Below are positions 42,008-51,100 of a stretch of DNA of 64,000 bases, one piece after another. This stretch comes from Streptomyces sp. UNOC14_S4 (GTDB lineage: Bacteria > Actinomycetota > Actinomycetes > Streptomycetales > Streptomycetaceae). The stretch spans positions 1 through 64,000 of the forward strand of contig NZ_JAINFC010000001.1 in the NCBI RefSeq assembly GCF_020740835.1, in the 5' to 3' direction. The stretch's first letter is position 1; each line of letters opens with the position of its first letter. The translations under genes were made by a program, and so were the position numbers. Below the pieces are notes generated by a model. That model worked only from the letters and a program-made list of their open reading frames with translations, was not told where the DNA came from and did not search any database.

Positions 42008-42430
42008 TTAATAGATGTCTACCCGGCCGCCGGGCCTGACCACGATATTGTCCTCCATGCCGTCCGTTGCCTCGGGGTCGGTATTGGACCGGCCGATATC
42101 CACATAGACGTCAGCCACCCCTTGCGCTTCGTCTTTCACCAGCGGCTCGATGCCCTTGATGATGGCGTTCGGCTCCCAGCGGCTGAGGGAGTCCTGCACG
42201 GTGTGACGGATCGCCTGACGGGTCGTCGAATCGTTGATCTCGAAGAGAAAGGGCCCGAGGTCGGTCCCGAAGTCCGGCCGCATCACGCGCTCGCTCAGGC
42301 CCGTGGCCACCACGGCACGGACCCGTTGGGACATCTGCTGGTCACGGCTCTCGACCGCGGCGACCTTCCCCGTCTTGTCCAGTGCAAAAGGCACTGACAG
42401 CTGCTGGGACACGTGGACCTCCGTGCTCAT
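42008..42430 (-). CDS. gp25/gpW-like baseplate wedge protein
   Basis: 140 residues from ATG 42430. SQRVRAVVATGLSERVMRPDF then GTDLGPFLFE and RQAIRHTVQDSLSRWEPN are the GPW/gp25 signature (the EPR-type motif appears as WEPN). gp25 starts sheath assembly at the baseplate. ATGA overlap with the small hub gene. Confidence 0.9.
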   Translation of the reverse strand: MSTEVHVSQQLSVPFALDKTGKVAAVESRDQQMSQRVRAVVATGLSERVMRPDFGTDLGPFLFEINDSTTRQAIRHTVQDSLSRWEPNAIIKGIEPLVKDEAQGVADVYVDIGRSNTDPEATDGMEDNIVVRPGGRVDIY

Positions 42431-42648
42431 GGGCGGGACAGGTAGACCGGGCAGTGAGGATCGCCCCCGGCGAAGAAGACCCACACTTCCTCACCGACCG
42501 CCGGGAGGCGTGACCCGGGGAAGGCCGGGGAAGCCCACGGCTGGGGGCTGTCTCCTGCGAGCTGCGGGATCTTCACCCGGATTCGGTGACGCTGTGCCGG
42601 GTCCTTGCTGTGCGAGACCACTCCGAGGAAGATGCCCAGCTGGCTCAT
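42427..42648 (-). CDS. Short gpV/gp5-like baseplate OB-fold protein
   Basis: 73 residues from ATG 42648 (TGATG overlap). GIFLGVVSHSKDPAQRHRIR then VGEEVWVFFAGGDPHCPVYL is the OB-fold of gpV/gp5 spike-base proteins. The beta-helical spike and any enzymatic domain are absent, so the protein is far shorter than the family norm. Confidence 0.75.
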   Translation of the reverse strand: MSQLGIFLGVVSHSKDPAQRHRIRVKIPQLAGDSPQPWASPAFPGSRLPAVGEEVWVFFAGGDPHCPVYLSRP

Positions 42649-43829
42649 CAGGCAGCTCCGGTGTGCTCGGCACGCCAGCGCCCCTGCGTCAGCACCGTGC
42701 GGACCGGCGCGGGCAGGACCCGCGAGCGGGGTACTGCGTCCAGGCCGTCCGGGCGGTTGCGGCCCACCATCATGCTCAGGCTGTAGACCGACTTGCGTGC
42801 GTCGTTCAGATGCAGTTCGAGATGGTGGTGGGCGGAGAGCACCATCCACTGGCCGGTGTTGCGCGGCCCCATGCCTGCGCCCTGCATCCAGACCTCCGTA
42901 CCCGGGCGTACCCGGGCGTCTCCCCGGACACGTGCGACGGCCTGCACCCACAGCTGCGCATTCGCAGGCTGGCTGACAGCCCGCCGCGTCGCCATCGTCT
43001 GGGAGGCGCTGGGCAGCTGCGTGGCGAAGGTCGTGCTGCGCGCTCTGGAGGTGGCCTTGTCGACGACCCGGGACAGGTGGCGGGTCGCGGGGTTGTAGCT
43101 GAAGCTCTCCGAGCGGGTACGCCGACCACTGGCCGGGTCCAGCTCGCCAGTGGTGACACGGAATTCGTCCACGGTGTCGCGGATACCGGGGAGTTTCGTC
43201 AGGAAGAACGCGGGGACCTCCCGGCCCTCGCGCAGCGACACCAGGGGATCAGTGAGGCAGACGTTCGTGTTGTCCACGACCAGGCGCAGCCCGCACTCCG
43301 CAGCAAGTTTCCTGAGGAACACCCAGTCGCTCTGGGCATTTTGTGCCCGTGCGCCCAGGCGCCCCACGTCTCGCTGGACCATCGGCGCGAGCATGTGGTC
43401 ACGGCAGATGGTGCGGGCAATGTAGGACGGCGATGCTGCAATCCACGTCCGGTTGGTCTGCGTCTGGAGCGGACTGGTAGCCCCCACCAAGGTGTAGGTG
43501 ACGGACACTTCCGTGTTCTGGGTGAAGCGCGTGTCATCGCTAGCGGTGGCAATCGAGTAGGACTGCACGTAGCCGAAGAAGTTGCTGCGCTGGTGCGGGC
43601 CGGAGCCGTACACCAGGTGTACCGGGGCATCCTCCGGTATCAGGCGCCCAGTCTCCAGCAGCCAGCCCTGGATATTGGCGCGCAGGGGTGCAGAGAACGC
43701 TACTGTCACCTCGGCGACCGGATGGACAGTTTCGCCTAGGCGGACGGTCACCTCCGTGACGAATTGCCGCAATGAGGTGACCTGGGGGTAGACGATCTCG
43801 GCATGCGGAGCGTGTACGTTAAGAGACAT
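42648..43829 (-). CDS. Baseplate hub protein (gpD/gp27-like)
   Basis: 393 residues. FGYVQSYSIATASDDTRFTQ and VTYTLVGATSPL, then RTICRDHMLAPMVQRD and DWVFLRKLAAECGLRLVVD, match the late-control gpD hub domain organisation. GDARVRPGTEVWMQGAG then GQWMVLSAHHHLELH completes it. It links tube, spike and wedge. Confidence 0.85.
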   Translation of the reverse strand: MSLNVHAPHAEIVYPQVTSLRQFVTEVTVRLGETVHPVAEVTVAFSAPLRANIQGWLLETGRLIPEDAPVHLVYGSGPHQRSNFFGYVQSYSIATASDDTRFTQNTEVSVTYTLVGATSPLQTQTNRTWIAASPSYIARTICRDHMLAPMVQRDVGRLGARAQNAQSDWVFLRKLAAECGLRLVVDNTNVCLTDPLVSLREGREVPAFFLTKLPGIRDTVDEFRVTTGELDPASGRRTRSESFSYNPATRHLSRVVDKATSRARSTTFATQLPSASQTMATRRAVSQPANAQLWVQAVARVRGDARVRPGTEVWMQGAGMGPRNTGQWMVLSAHHHLELHLNDARKSVYSLSMMVGRNRPDGLDAVPRSRVLPAPVRTVLTQGRWRAEHTGAA

Positions 43830-44097
43830 TCGGAATCCTGATCACTGTTCCGGAGTCGGGCTCGGTCCAGTCCAGTACGTGCGGATTGACGTCGGCGATG
43901 CGCCACCACTGGGTGGGATCGCCATACCAGCGGTCGGCCAGCAGGTCGACGCGGTCACCTTCTTTCCACCGATAGCGCCGGGCGCGGGCGCGCACTGTCT
44001 TCTGACTACTGGGTGAAATCACCTTACGAACGGTGCCGTCGGGACTGGTAGCCAGCTCGGTGCCGTTGTGTGCATACCGGGATCGGCTCGATATCAC
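43819..44097 (-). CDS. LysM-like tail protein (gpX-like)
   Basis: 92 residues. YRWKEGDRVDLLADRWYGDP then QWWRIADVNPHVLDW is the short LysM-like domain of gpX/XkdP baseplate-tube junction proteins. It overlaps the hub gene by eleven bases. Confidence 0.85.
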   Translation of the reverse strand: MISSRSRYAHNGTELATSPDGTVRKVISPSSQKTVRARARRYRWKEGDRVDLLADRWYGDPTQWWRIADVNPHVLDWTEPDSGTVIRIPNVS

Positions 44098-44109
44098 GGG
44101 TGCCCTCCT

Positions 44110-44853
44110 TTACTTGGGCAAGCCGGTGACCGTCAGGCTTACCGCGCAGCGTGTGGGTATCATCTCCTGGACCCAGTGGGAGTAGTTGATCGAGATATTG
44201 CTGATGAAGCCGTAGAAGTACAAATTCTGGTGGCCGCCGAAATATACGTCCACGGGGACCATCTGCATGGGGCCCGTGATGGTCTGGGGCATCTCCCCGG
44301 AATCAGATGACGGCTTGTCATCCTTGTCGCTTCCGCCGATCCAGGGACCTACGGGGAAGTCGTCGTCGCCACCGCCGCCGATGTTCGGCTTCACTTTCTG
44401 GTTGATACCGCACAGGTTGTAGAGCATGTTGACGTCGTACATCACGCCGAACTTGGCGGGGGGCTTGTCCCGGGGGCCGATGACGTCGAAGGTCCGGTCG
44501 AAGAGCAGTGAAAAGCTGCACGAGTTGTTGACCGGCAGCAGCGCGGTTCCAGTCATGTCCTCTGACCTCTGCCACTGGGCCAGCTGCATATTCTGCCCGT
44601 CGAGCCCATGAGTGATAGCGACGGTGGACGGGTTGTACAGGAAGCGGAGAGTCTTCATATCCGCCACAGGAACACCGCTCGACTTGGCTGTCTGAATGAA
44701 TCCCCGGCGGCTGAACAGCTCGTTGTGGTAGTCATCAGCCCCCTCTCCGATGCTGCCGCCTCCGGCCCACACGCCTGCTGTCGCTGTCTGACGCCGGTCC
44801 CAGGGCTCATTGGACTTCTGATCGGCACTCAGTTCCTTCGTATTCTCAAACAT
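44110..44853 (-). CDS. Baseplate/tube-initiator protein
   Basis: 247 residues. FLYNPSTVAITHGLDG, CSFSLLFDRTFDVIG, DVYFGGHQNLYFYGFISNIS and a final HWVQEMIPTRCAVSLTVTGL follow the pattern of tail-tube-initiation proteins in contractile systems (as in afp7-type and gp53/gp48-like proteins). Sits between the tape measure and the LysM gene. Confidence 0.75.
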   Translation of the reverse strand: MFENTKELSADQKSNEPWDRRQTATAGVWAGGGSIGEGADDYHNELFSRRGFIQTAKSSGVPVADMKTLRFLYNPSTVAITHGLDGQNMQLAQWQRSEDMTGTALLPVNNSCSFSLLFDRTFDVIGPRDKPPAKFGVMYDVNMLYNLCGINQKVKPNIGGGGDDDFPVGPWIGGSDKDDKPSSDSGEMPQTITGPMQMVPVDVYFGGHQNLYFYGFISNISINYSHWVQEMIPTRCAVSLTVTGLPK

Positions 44854-44855
44854 TC

Positions 44856-47800
44856 CTAGATTCCCGCCCCGATCTTCTTGATGCGATCATCAGCGGCAAT
44901 ATGGTCGACGATCTGCTGCACCATCTGGTAAGCGGCCGGTCCGGAAGAGCCGCCTGCGACAGTGACGCGAATGGCCCCGTCGGCGAAGTGCAGCGTGACT
45001 CCTCCGCCGCGGGTGGACGTCCCCGAAGCACTGGCGCGAGCGGCTTCGGCAGCCGGAGATTTAATCGGGATCGAGTCCTGGAGCAATGCCTGGCGAATTG
45101 TTTTTGCCTGCTGGGCAGGGATGATCATCTCGCCCTTGTGTACCTGAGCGATCTCGTCATTAGGGAGTTCCCAGGCACCCACGGCGTATCCCCGCGGCTC
45201 TGCCATACGCTCGGCCCAGCCGCTGCCGTATCTTCCCCGGGCATAGTGCACAGCGGAATAGATGTTGGCTGCCGCGTTGGTGGAGACGCCATAGGAGAAG
45301 GGCCCTGTGTGCAGGTACGGACCGGCGTTCTCCTTGAATGTAGGTCCGATGACCTGCATGAGTCCGACGGAGGGAGTTCCGTCGACCCAGTTCGAATCCC
45401 ACTTGTTGACGATGGTCGGGTTGCCGCCTGACTCCTTGTCCATAGCCTTCAGGACAAGACTGGTCTTGTTCATAGGTTCACCCAGCTGCTTCAGGACAGC
45501 CTGGACGACACCCTTCCAGCGCTGGACTCCAGATCCGCCGGAGCCGTCCATCGAGGCAGCTGAGGTATCTCCTGACTCGCCGTTCTCATCACGGGACTTC
45601 TCCTTCGGCGAACTTCCGCTTCCCGCCGGAGAACCCGCGGACGTTGCGAGGGCTGCCTTGAGGACGTCGACTTCGTTGGCACTGCCGTAGACGTCTCCGA
45701 CAGCGCTGATGGAGGATGCTCCGGTCTTCGCGCTGTTGTCGTTACCCGCTCCGGCTTCCGAGGACTTGCTGCCGTCACCACCGTCGTACGTATCCCCGCC
45801 ACCGGCAACGAGCCGCCGGACAGCTATGTACTTTCCGAAATGCGATTCCGGGTCGATGCGGATCTTCTGCCCGCTGCGCGGCGCGTGGAGGATCTTCCCA
45901 TTGCCCAGGTACATGACCACGTGCCCCGAGTTCGGGAACATCAGATCGCCGGGGCGCCGGTCCTTGTAGTCGATTCCCTTGCCCTGGGTCATCTGCTCAT
46001 AGGTGGTGCGCCCGAGCCGGATTCCCGCCTTGGCGTAGGCGTATTGCATAAAGCTTGAGCAGTCGAAGCCCACGGTGGTTGAGCCTCGTCCGATGCCTGT
46101 GCTCGGGCCGTCCGGCCCACCGCCGCCCCAGGAGTAGTCCACCCCGATCTGGGTCAGCGCCGCGCGTATAGCCGCGTTCGCGCTGCCCTGGGTGAGGTTG
46201 GACCGCGTTCTGTTAGTGGACTTCTGCTCGCTGCCACCGGAGCCGCCTCCGCCGTCGGCACCGCCGAAGATGAGGCCGCCAAGACCGCCGATCAGACCAC
46301 CGGCAGCTGCGCCGACAGCGGTACCGATGCCCGGTACGAAGGAGGCGATGCCCGCTCCGGCCAGTGCGCCCTTGGCCGCTCCGCCCAGGGTGCTGCTCAG
46401 CCGTCCGCCGGTGCCGCTGTCGACACCCTGGTATCCGCCGATGAGCTGTTTGAGCCCGGGGAGCTCCAGGACCGAGTTGAGTGCCTCTTTGAATTTGATG
46501 ACGACGTCTGTTGTGGCGGACAGCGCGGGAGCGAAGGCATCCATCATCTGGCTGTCGTGACGGCGCTCTTCGCCTTCTTTTCTCTTGCGCTGGTTGATCA
46601 GGTTGTCGGTGTCAAGGCCGCCCTCGTCGAGCTTGTCGCGCGCCTTCTTCGCTTTGTCCCCCGTGCCACCGGCATCCTGGAGGAGCTTGTCGAACTCCTC
46701 AGCGCTTCCACCCGTCTTCTCCTGCCACTTGGCCTGCGACTGGATCTGGGTCAGCCGGTTCTCCACCCAGTCCTGCGACTGCCCCTGGGCGCGGGCCATG
46801 GCCTCCAGCGTCGTGCGCAGTGCGCCGCCTTGCTCGCTGTCGGCCTGGACGTTCTTGAGGGAGTAACCGCCGCCTCGGTAGATACGGTTGAGGAGATTCT
46901 CGTTCAGCTGGGACTGCGACATCCGCTCGCCGCCTTCGCCGATGGTCGGCCCGATCCCCAGGACCTGGTACATCATGCTGGCCTGCGGCGTGTACATCGC
47001 CGTCATCATCTGGGCGGAATCCGCCATACCCATGCTCGGGTCGAGGACGGCATAGCCCGACGCCTGCTTGTGCAGGATGCGCCGCTCGGCATCCGAGCGG
47101 CCCGCTCCCAGTCGGCGGTCGACCTCGAAGAGGCCGGTATTCAGGTCTTCGGTGCTCGTCGCGGTACTGCTGTGCATGGCGTCATTGCGCAGCCGGTTCT
47201 TCTCGCTCCAGCGTCCCTTGTCCGGGTCTCCCCACTGTGTGTAGGCGTATGTGGCGTACCGGTCCATCTCGTACGCCTGCGAGGTCATGTGATCGACCCG
47301 GCGCTGGAATTTTCCGGCGCCCCACGTCATCGCCCGATTCGTGGCCTGCCCGAGCCCAAAGCTGAACCGTTCAGGGTCACCGCGCCTCGGGCCACCATCG
47401 TCTCCCCCACCGGCTCCGCCTCCTGCCAGGGGCAGTGGACGCCATGGAACGGGAAAGCGGTCCAGCCGCGTCAGGTCGACCCGGGGCGGCTCCTGCGGAC
47501 GCGTCGTGGTGTAGAGCCGGGGCAAGTACTGCGGCCGGAGCACAGGGAGCCGGTCGCCGTCCGCCTGCTGCACCGCCACCGCCGATCCCGGCGGAATGAA
47601 GCCGGAGCCACCAGCCTGCGTGGGGGCCTGCGCCAGTCCTGCCCGCGACGCTGTGTTCGCCCGGGGAAATCTCCCGGCGCTGCGCCCGGTGCCCTGGATC
47701 GTTCCTGTCAGGCTGTCGATCGCCTTGTTCATGCGATCCAGGGACTGGCCCAGCTTCTTGATCTGCTTCTCTGTGTCCTCTACTCCCTTGACGAAGGCGC

Positions 47801-47861
47801 TGGTACCCAGGAGGCGGCCTGCGATATTCGGTTCGGTTGCTGGCTGGTCATTGGACGGCAT
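44856..47861 (-). CDS. Tape measure protein with NlpC/P60 and transglycosylase domains
   Basis: 1001 residues. N-terminal coiled coil (VEDTEKQIKKLGQSLDRMNK), a long low-complexity middle with a Gly/Ala membrane-like segment (near 490-540: AGAGIASFVPGIGTAVGAAA), an NlpC/P60 cysteine peptidase domain near 557-690 (FDCSSFMQYAYAKAGI, GDLMFPNSGHVVMYLGNG) and an SLT-type transglycosylase near 775-885 (AMDKESGGNPTIVNKWDSNW, GLMQVIGPTFKE). It sets tail length and helps DNA cross the wall. Perfect AAGGAGG site before ATG 47861. Confidence 0.9.
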   Translation of the reverse strand: MPSNDQPATEPNIAGRLLGTSAFVKGVEDTEKQIKKLGQSLDRMNKAIDSLTGTIQGTGRSAGRFPRANTASRAGLAQAPTQAGGSGFIPPGSAVAVQQADGDRLPVLRPQYLPRLYTTTRPQEPPRVDLTRLDRFPVPWRPLPLAGGGAGGGDDGGPRRGDPERFSFGLGQATNRAMTWGAGKFQRRVDHMTSQAYEMDRYATYAYTQWGDPDKGRWSEKNRLRNDAMHSSTATSTEDLNTGLFEVDRRLGAGRSDAERRILHKQASGYAVLDPSMGMADSAQMMTAMYTPQASMMYQVLGIGPTIGEGGERMSQSQLNENLLNRIYRGGGYSLKNVQADSEQGGALRTTLEAMARAQGQSQDWVENRLTQIQSQAKWQEKTGGSAEEFDKLLQDAGGTGDKAKKARDKLDEGGLDTDNLINQRKRKEGEERRHDSQMMDAFAPALSATTDVVIKFKEALNSVLELPGLKQLIGGYQGVDSGTGGRLSSTLGGAAKGALAGAGIASFVPGIGTAVGAAAGGLIGGLGGLIFGGADGGGGSGGSEQKSTNRTRSNLTQGSANAAIRAALTQIGVDYSWGGGGPDGPSTGIGRGSTTVGFDCSSFMQYAYAKAGIRLGRTTYEQMTQGKGIDYKDRRPGDLMFPNSGHVVMYLGNGKILHAPRSGQKIRIDPESHFGKYIAVRRLVAGGGDTYDGGDGSKSSEAGAGNDNSAKTGASSISAVGDVYGSANEVDVLKAALATSAGSPAGSGSSPKEKSRDENGESGDTSAASMDGSGGSGVQRWKGVVQAVLKQLGEPMNKTSLVLKAMDKESGGNPTIVNKWDSNWVDGTPSVGLMQVIGPTFKENAGPYLHTGPFSYGVSTNAAANIYSAVHYARGRYGSGWAERMAEPRGYAVGAWELPNDEIAQVHKGEMIIPAQQAKTIRQALLQDSIPIKSPAAEAARASASGTSTRGGGVTLHFADGAIRVTVAGGSSGPAAYQMVQQIVDHIAADDRIKKIGAGI

Positions 47862-48009
47862 TACTGGCGACCTCCTTCCGTTCCTTCTGCCACAGGGCCA
47901 AATCGCGCCAGTAATGGCGCTCGCGCACGGTCAGCCGCTTGACCTCCGAGGGAGTCCAGCCGTAGGCGTGGACCAGCGAGGAGTAGTCGATGAGTGCGGC
48001 TTCGACGTC
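47848..48009 (-). CDS. Tail assembly chaperone, frameshifted second ORF
   Basis: A 53-codon open frame (LIDYSSLVHAYGWTPSEVKR core) lies directly after the stop of the first chaperone gene, with no ATG, GTG or TTG at its beginning. Reading CTC-TGA-C as CTC followed by GAC (a +1 shift, as in prfB) fuses it to the upstream 283 residues. It ends 14 bases inside the tape measure ORF. Position, length and the WTPSEVKRLTVRERHYW text fit the G-T-type chaperone pair of contractile and flexible tails. Confidence 0.75.
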   Translation of the reverse strand, partial: DVEAALIDYSSLVHAYGWTPSEVKRLTVRERHYWRDLALWQKERKEVASNAVQ

Positions 48010-48859
48010 AGAGGTTGAGAAAGGTGTCCGTCAGCGTGAGCGGCAGCGGAACCTCTTTTCCGCAGCTGTCGTGTTCGACGGAGACGTGTGCAAGCTCCGG
48101 GCCCGGCGCGTGGTCGGCGAGGTAGAGCAGGGCCTTGCGGCGGTCGGCGATACCCATCTGCTGGGCAACCTGGGAGCTGCCCGGAGTGGCTGTGCCGTCC
48201 GGCGCTTCGATGTGGTCCAGGCAGCGCTCCAGCAGCAGCGTGTTCCTGCGGGCGTCGCTGGTGTCCTGGTCGGCGAGGATGTACGCCTGATCGGCTCCGG
48301 TAGGAAAGCGCAGGAAGGCGGTGCCCTTGCGCAGCGCCACGCTGTGCGGCTCCACCGGGAGCCCTCGCTGTGGGACGGTGGAGAGGTCGACGGTGACATC
48401 GATGCGCTGGCCGCAGCCGGGGCACTCCACGCCGGTCATCTCCAGCGCCTTGTCGAAGGTCGCAATGCGGATCGCCAGGAGGAGTGCGTCTCGGTCGCCG
48501 ACGTAGAGGCTCTTGAGGAGGTCCGGAGTCGGTTTGGTGTCACCGATACAGACGACGCCGCGCTGGAGAACGACGTCGAAGAACCGCAGGGAGTTGGTGG
48601 CGACCTTGGCGAGGGCTTCCTCGTCTTCTCCGGTCAGCTCACGGATCTCGGCCTCGCGCACGGTCTTTCCGTCGATCTCGATGCCGACGGGAAGGGTGAC
48701 CAGACAATCGTTGGGCACGGGGACGTCCGGTGCCGGGCCGGTGGACTCGGCGAGCACCTGCTGCATGGCGGCGTTGGCCTGCGCCGCGTTCTCGGCGGGG
48801 TTGATGGCCTGCGGAGTGTTGCCGTCGTCAAAGTGCCAGTCGTAGGTGGTCTCGGACAT
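48008..48859 (-). CDS. Tail assembly chaperone, first ORF
   Basis: 283 residues, soluble, ending LTDTFLNL then CTC TGA. Contains IEIDGKTVREAEIRELTGED, a LLKSLYVGDRDALLLAIRIA helix and a zinc-like ECPGCGQ. Phage proteins of this layout lie between the tube gene and the tape measure gene and are extended by programmed frameshifting. It is longer than typical gpG-type proteins and resembles the 280-residue form seen in contractile-tail actinophages. Confidence 0.75.
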   Translation of the reverse strand: MSETTYDWHFDDGNTPQAINPAENAAQANAAMQQVLAESTGPAPDVPVPNDCLVTLPVGIEIDGKTVREAEIRELTGEDEEALAKVATNSLRFFDVVLQRGVVCIGDTKPTPDLLKSLYVGDRDALLLAIRIATFDKALEMTGVECPGCGQRIDVTVDLSTVPQRGLPVEPHSVALRKGTAFLRFPTGADQAYILADQDTSDARRNTLLLERCLDHIEAPDGTATPGSSQVAQQMGIADRRKALLYLADHAPGPELAHVSVEHDSCGKEVPLPLTLTDTFLNL

Positions 48860-48893
48860 CTACAGCTCCTGTGTGGGGGTCATCAAGTGGGGT

Positions 48894-49475
48894 TTAGAGG
48901 GAAACTCCGGTGGGCCCGGACTTCGGAGCCACCTTGAAGTCGAACCCCTCGTGCGCAAAGGTCATCTGGTGGACCGAGTACATGTTCTGGCCTGCGTCCA
49001 GGTCGCCGAACGAAATGGCCGTGGGCCACGCGTTGTAGACGCGCCAGATTGCCTTCACTGCTGCGGTGGATGTCGTGACCGGATGGTCGATGAGCATGAT
49101 GTCGATCGTCGCTCTGAAATCGGTCTTGGTGTCATAGGTCTGCCCCACGCCCTGCATAACGCTGAACATCTGGTACATCCAGTCGAGCAGCTGCTGATCA
49201 CCCGGGCAGAGGCCCTTGGAGAGGGTGATCGGAGAGAAGTCGGACTGCCCCGGGAGCTTTTGAGTAGTCACATTGTTGCCACCGGTCCGGTAGGCAATCA
49301 CGTCGGTGGTCATACTCAGTCCGCTTACCGCCATGAACCCCAGCTTGGGGTAGGCGTTCTGAAGAGACTGGGGCCCGCTGATCTGTACATGAAACTTAAA
49401 CGAGCGTAGAGGGTCAGTCGAAATGGAGGCCAGTGACGACTTCTGCTCGACGGTGGTCCTGGTCTTGCCTGCCAT
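48894..49475 (-). CDS. Tail tube protein
   Basis: 193 residues. RSFKFHVQISGPQSLQNAYP, then GFMAVSGLSMTTDVIAYRTG and an alpha/beta core ending SFGDLDAGQNMYSVHQMTFA, are the gp19/XkdM tube pattern. Directly downstream of the sheath gene as in other contractile systems. It polymerises into the inner tube. Confidence 0.88.
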   Translation of the reverse strand: MAGKTRTTVEQKSSLASISTDPLRSFKFHVQISGPQSLQNAYPKLGFMAVSGLSMTTDVIAYRTGGNNVTTQKLPGQSDFSPITLSKGLCPGDQQLLDWMYQMFSVMQGVGQTYDTKTDFRATIDIMLIDHPVTTSTAAVKAIWRVYNAWPTAISFGDLDAGQNMYSVHQMTFAHEGFDFKVAPKSGPTGVSL

Positions 49476-49490
49476 GACGCGCTCCTTCCC

Positions 49491-51089
49491 TTAGAGGGAA
49501 TCCGTTGAGGTCGATCCGCCCTCGAACTGTCCGATATGGACTCCGATGAACTCAGCCGGTCGCGCCAGGGCAAGGCCGATATCGATATGCACCTCGCCGT
49601 TGGCCACCGTGACCGCGGTGTTGTTGGTGGAGTCACAGACCACACGGAATGCCTGGTCGGGCGTCGCCCCCTTGAGCATCTGGGTCTGCGTCATCTCGGT
49701 GAGCCGCTGCGTAACGATGGCGGAGAGGGATGCCCATAGGTCGGGAGTGTTGGGCTGGAAAATGGCGAACTGTGTCGACTCCACCAGGATCTTGCGCACG
49801 TGGATGAGGAATCGGCGCACGGCGATGTACCGGTCCGGGTAGCCCGCTCGCACAGTGCGCCCGCCCATGACGCAGAAGCCGGTGTTCGGCACCTGACGAA
49901 TGATGTTGATACCGGCCTGGTTGAGGGCGTCGAGCTGCGTATCGATGAAGCGGTACTGCGCAGCGTAGACAGCTTTCAGGGATGCTTCCGGTCCGGCTGG
50001 GGTCCGGTGGGGGCCGTACTGGATGTCGAAGTCTGCGAACTTGCCCATTACCGCGCCACCTGGCGGGAGAAGCCGCGTCGCACCCACAGCGGCAACTGCG
50101 GGGTCGGCTGTACTGATCCACGGGCCGTACACAGCGACGTAGGAGGACGAGCGCAGCGGTGCCGGGCTGGTCCCCTTGTTGCTCAGCGGAGACAGTGCCA
50201 GGTACTTGTCGACGGCCTGTTCGGTGTTGGTGTTGCCGTCGAGCTTGGGGGCATCGACGACCAAGAAGCCGTATCCGTAGGATTCGATCCAGTCGATGAT
50301 GGGGTTGAGGACGCTTGCGTCGCTGACCCCGGGAAGGTTGATGTTCAGGGCCTGTCCGGTCTCCTCCAGGAGCTTGGCCGCGGCCACGAGGTCCGGCGTG
50401 GCCGCGCCGTCATCACCACCGGCCAGCGAAGCTCCCTGAACGGGCACGGGGGTGTAATCCGCCTTCCATACCGGCTGGTTGAGGTATTCGGCTGTGAGGA
50501 ATTTCGAGCCGGTGGTCGGGGAGTTGATGACGGCGACGACGTTGCGTGAATCAGCGGGGTCGGTGGTGATGTCGTTGAAGCGTTCGACGACATTGCTTGC
50601 CGAGTCTCCGCCGACCTTGATCCAGAGGTTGAAGCGGCCCAGGCCCGTATTGGAGTCGGTGATGCTGACCGAGATGCTGTTGCCGTAGCTGCCCGCGGCC
50701 TTGGCTGTGAGCCGGAGTGTGTCTGCCGGGAGGGCTGCCGCCTTCGTCTTGTCGCCATCAGTGTTCGCCGGTGTGGCGGGGGTCTGCCGGTCCTTGAGTG
50801 TGAGCTGGGACGTCTTGGCGTCCTTGGCGACGCCGCGCACCACGTAGGCAGCACGGCCTCCGTTGCTGAAGTACTGGTGCACGGCAAAAGGCAGGAGGTA
50901 GTTGCTGTTTCCGAATCCGCCGAAAATGGTCACGAAATCGGCCCAGTTACGGACCAGGGTGGGTGTGCTCGGTCCGTAGGTGTGCTCGCCGACGAAACAG
51001 GACACGAAGTCGCCTGCTGGGGCATCGTTGACCAGGATGGGGGTGAGTGTCTCGTCGACGAAGATTCCGGGGCGCCGGTAGTTGGCCAC
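49491..51089 (-). CDS. Contractile tail sheath protein
   Basis: 532 residues. RRPGIFVDETLTPILVNDAP, CFVGEHTYGPSTPTLVRNWA and YAVVRGVAKDAKTSQ-like region start the family; later YVAVYGPWISTADPAVAAVG, PGGAVMGKFADFDIQYGPHR and a C-terminal VRRFLIHVRKILVESTQFAI with QTQMLKGATPDQAF are the sheath core. Contraction drives the tube through the host wall. It defines the phage as myovirus-like, unusual for Streptomyces phages. Confidence 0.92.
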   Translation of the reverse strand: MANYRRPGIFVDETLTPILVNDAPAGDFVSCFVGEHTYGPSTPTLVRNWADFVTIFGGFGNSNYLLPFAVHQYFSNGGRAAYVVRGVAKDAKTSQLTLKDRQTPATPANTDGDKTKAAALPADTLRLTAKAAGSYGNSISVSITDSNTGLGRFNLWIKVGGDSASNVVERFNDITTDPADSRNVVAVINSPTTGSKFLTAEYLNQPVWKADYTPVPVQGASLAGGDDGAATPDLVAAAKLLEETGQALNINLPGVSDASVLNPIIDWIESYGYGFLVVDAPKLDGNTNTEQAVDKYLALSPLSNKGTSPAPLRSSSYVAVYGPWISTADPAVAAVGATRLLPPGGAVMGKFADFDIQYGPHRTPAGPEASLKAVYAAQYRFIDTQLDALNQAGINIIRQVPNTGFCVMGGRTVRAGYPDRYIAVRRFLIHVRKILVESTQFAIFQPNTPDLWASLSAIVTQRLTEMTQTQMLKGATPDQAFRVVCDSTNNTAVTVANGEVHIDIGLALARPAEFIGVHIGQFEGGSTSTDSL

Positions 51090-51100
51090 GTGTGTCTCCT

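Noticed and set aside
45380-45400. GTTCGAATCC text suggestive of a tRNA T-arm
   Set aside because: It lies inside the tape measure gene and no matching acceptor or anticodon stems are found. No tRNA gene was seen in the window.
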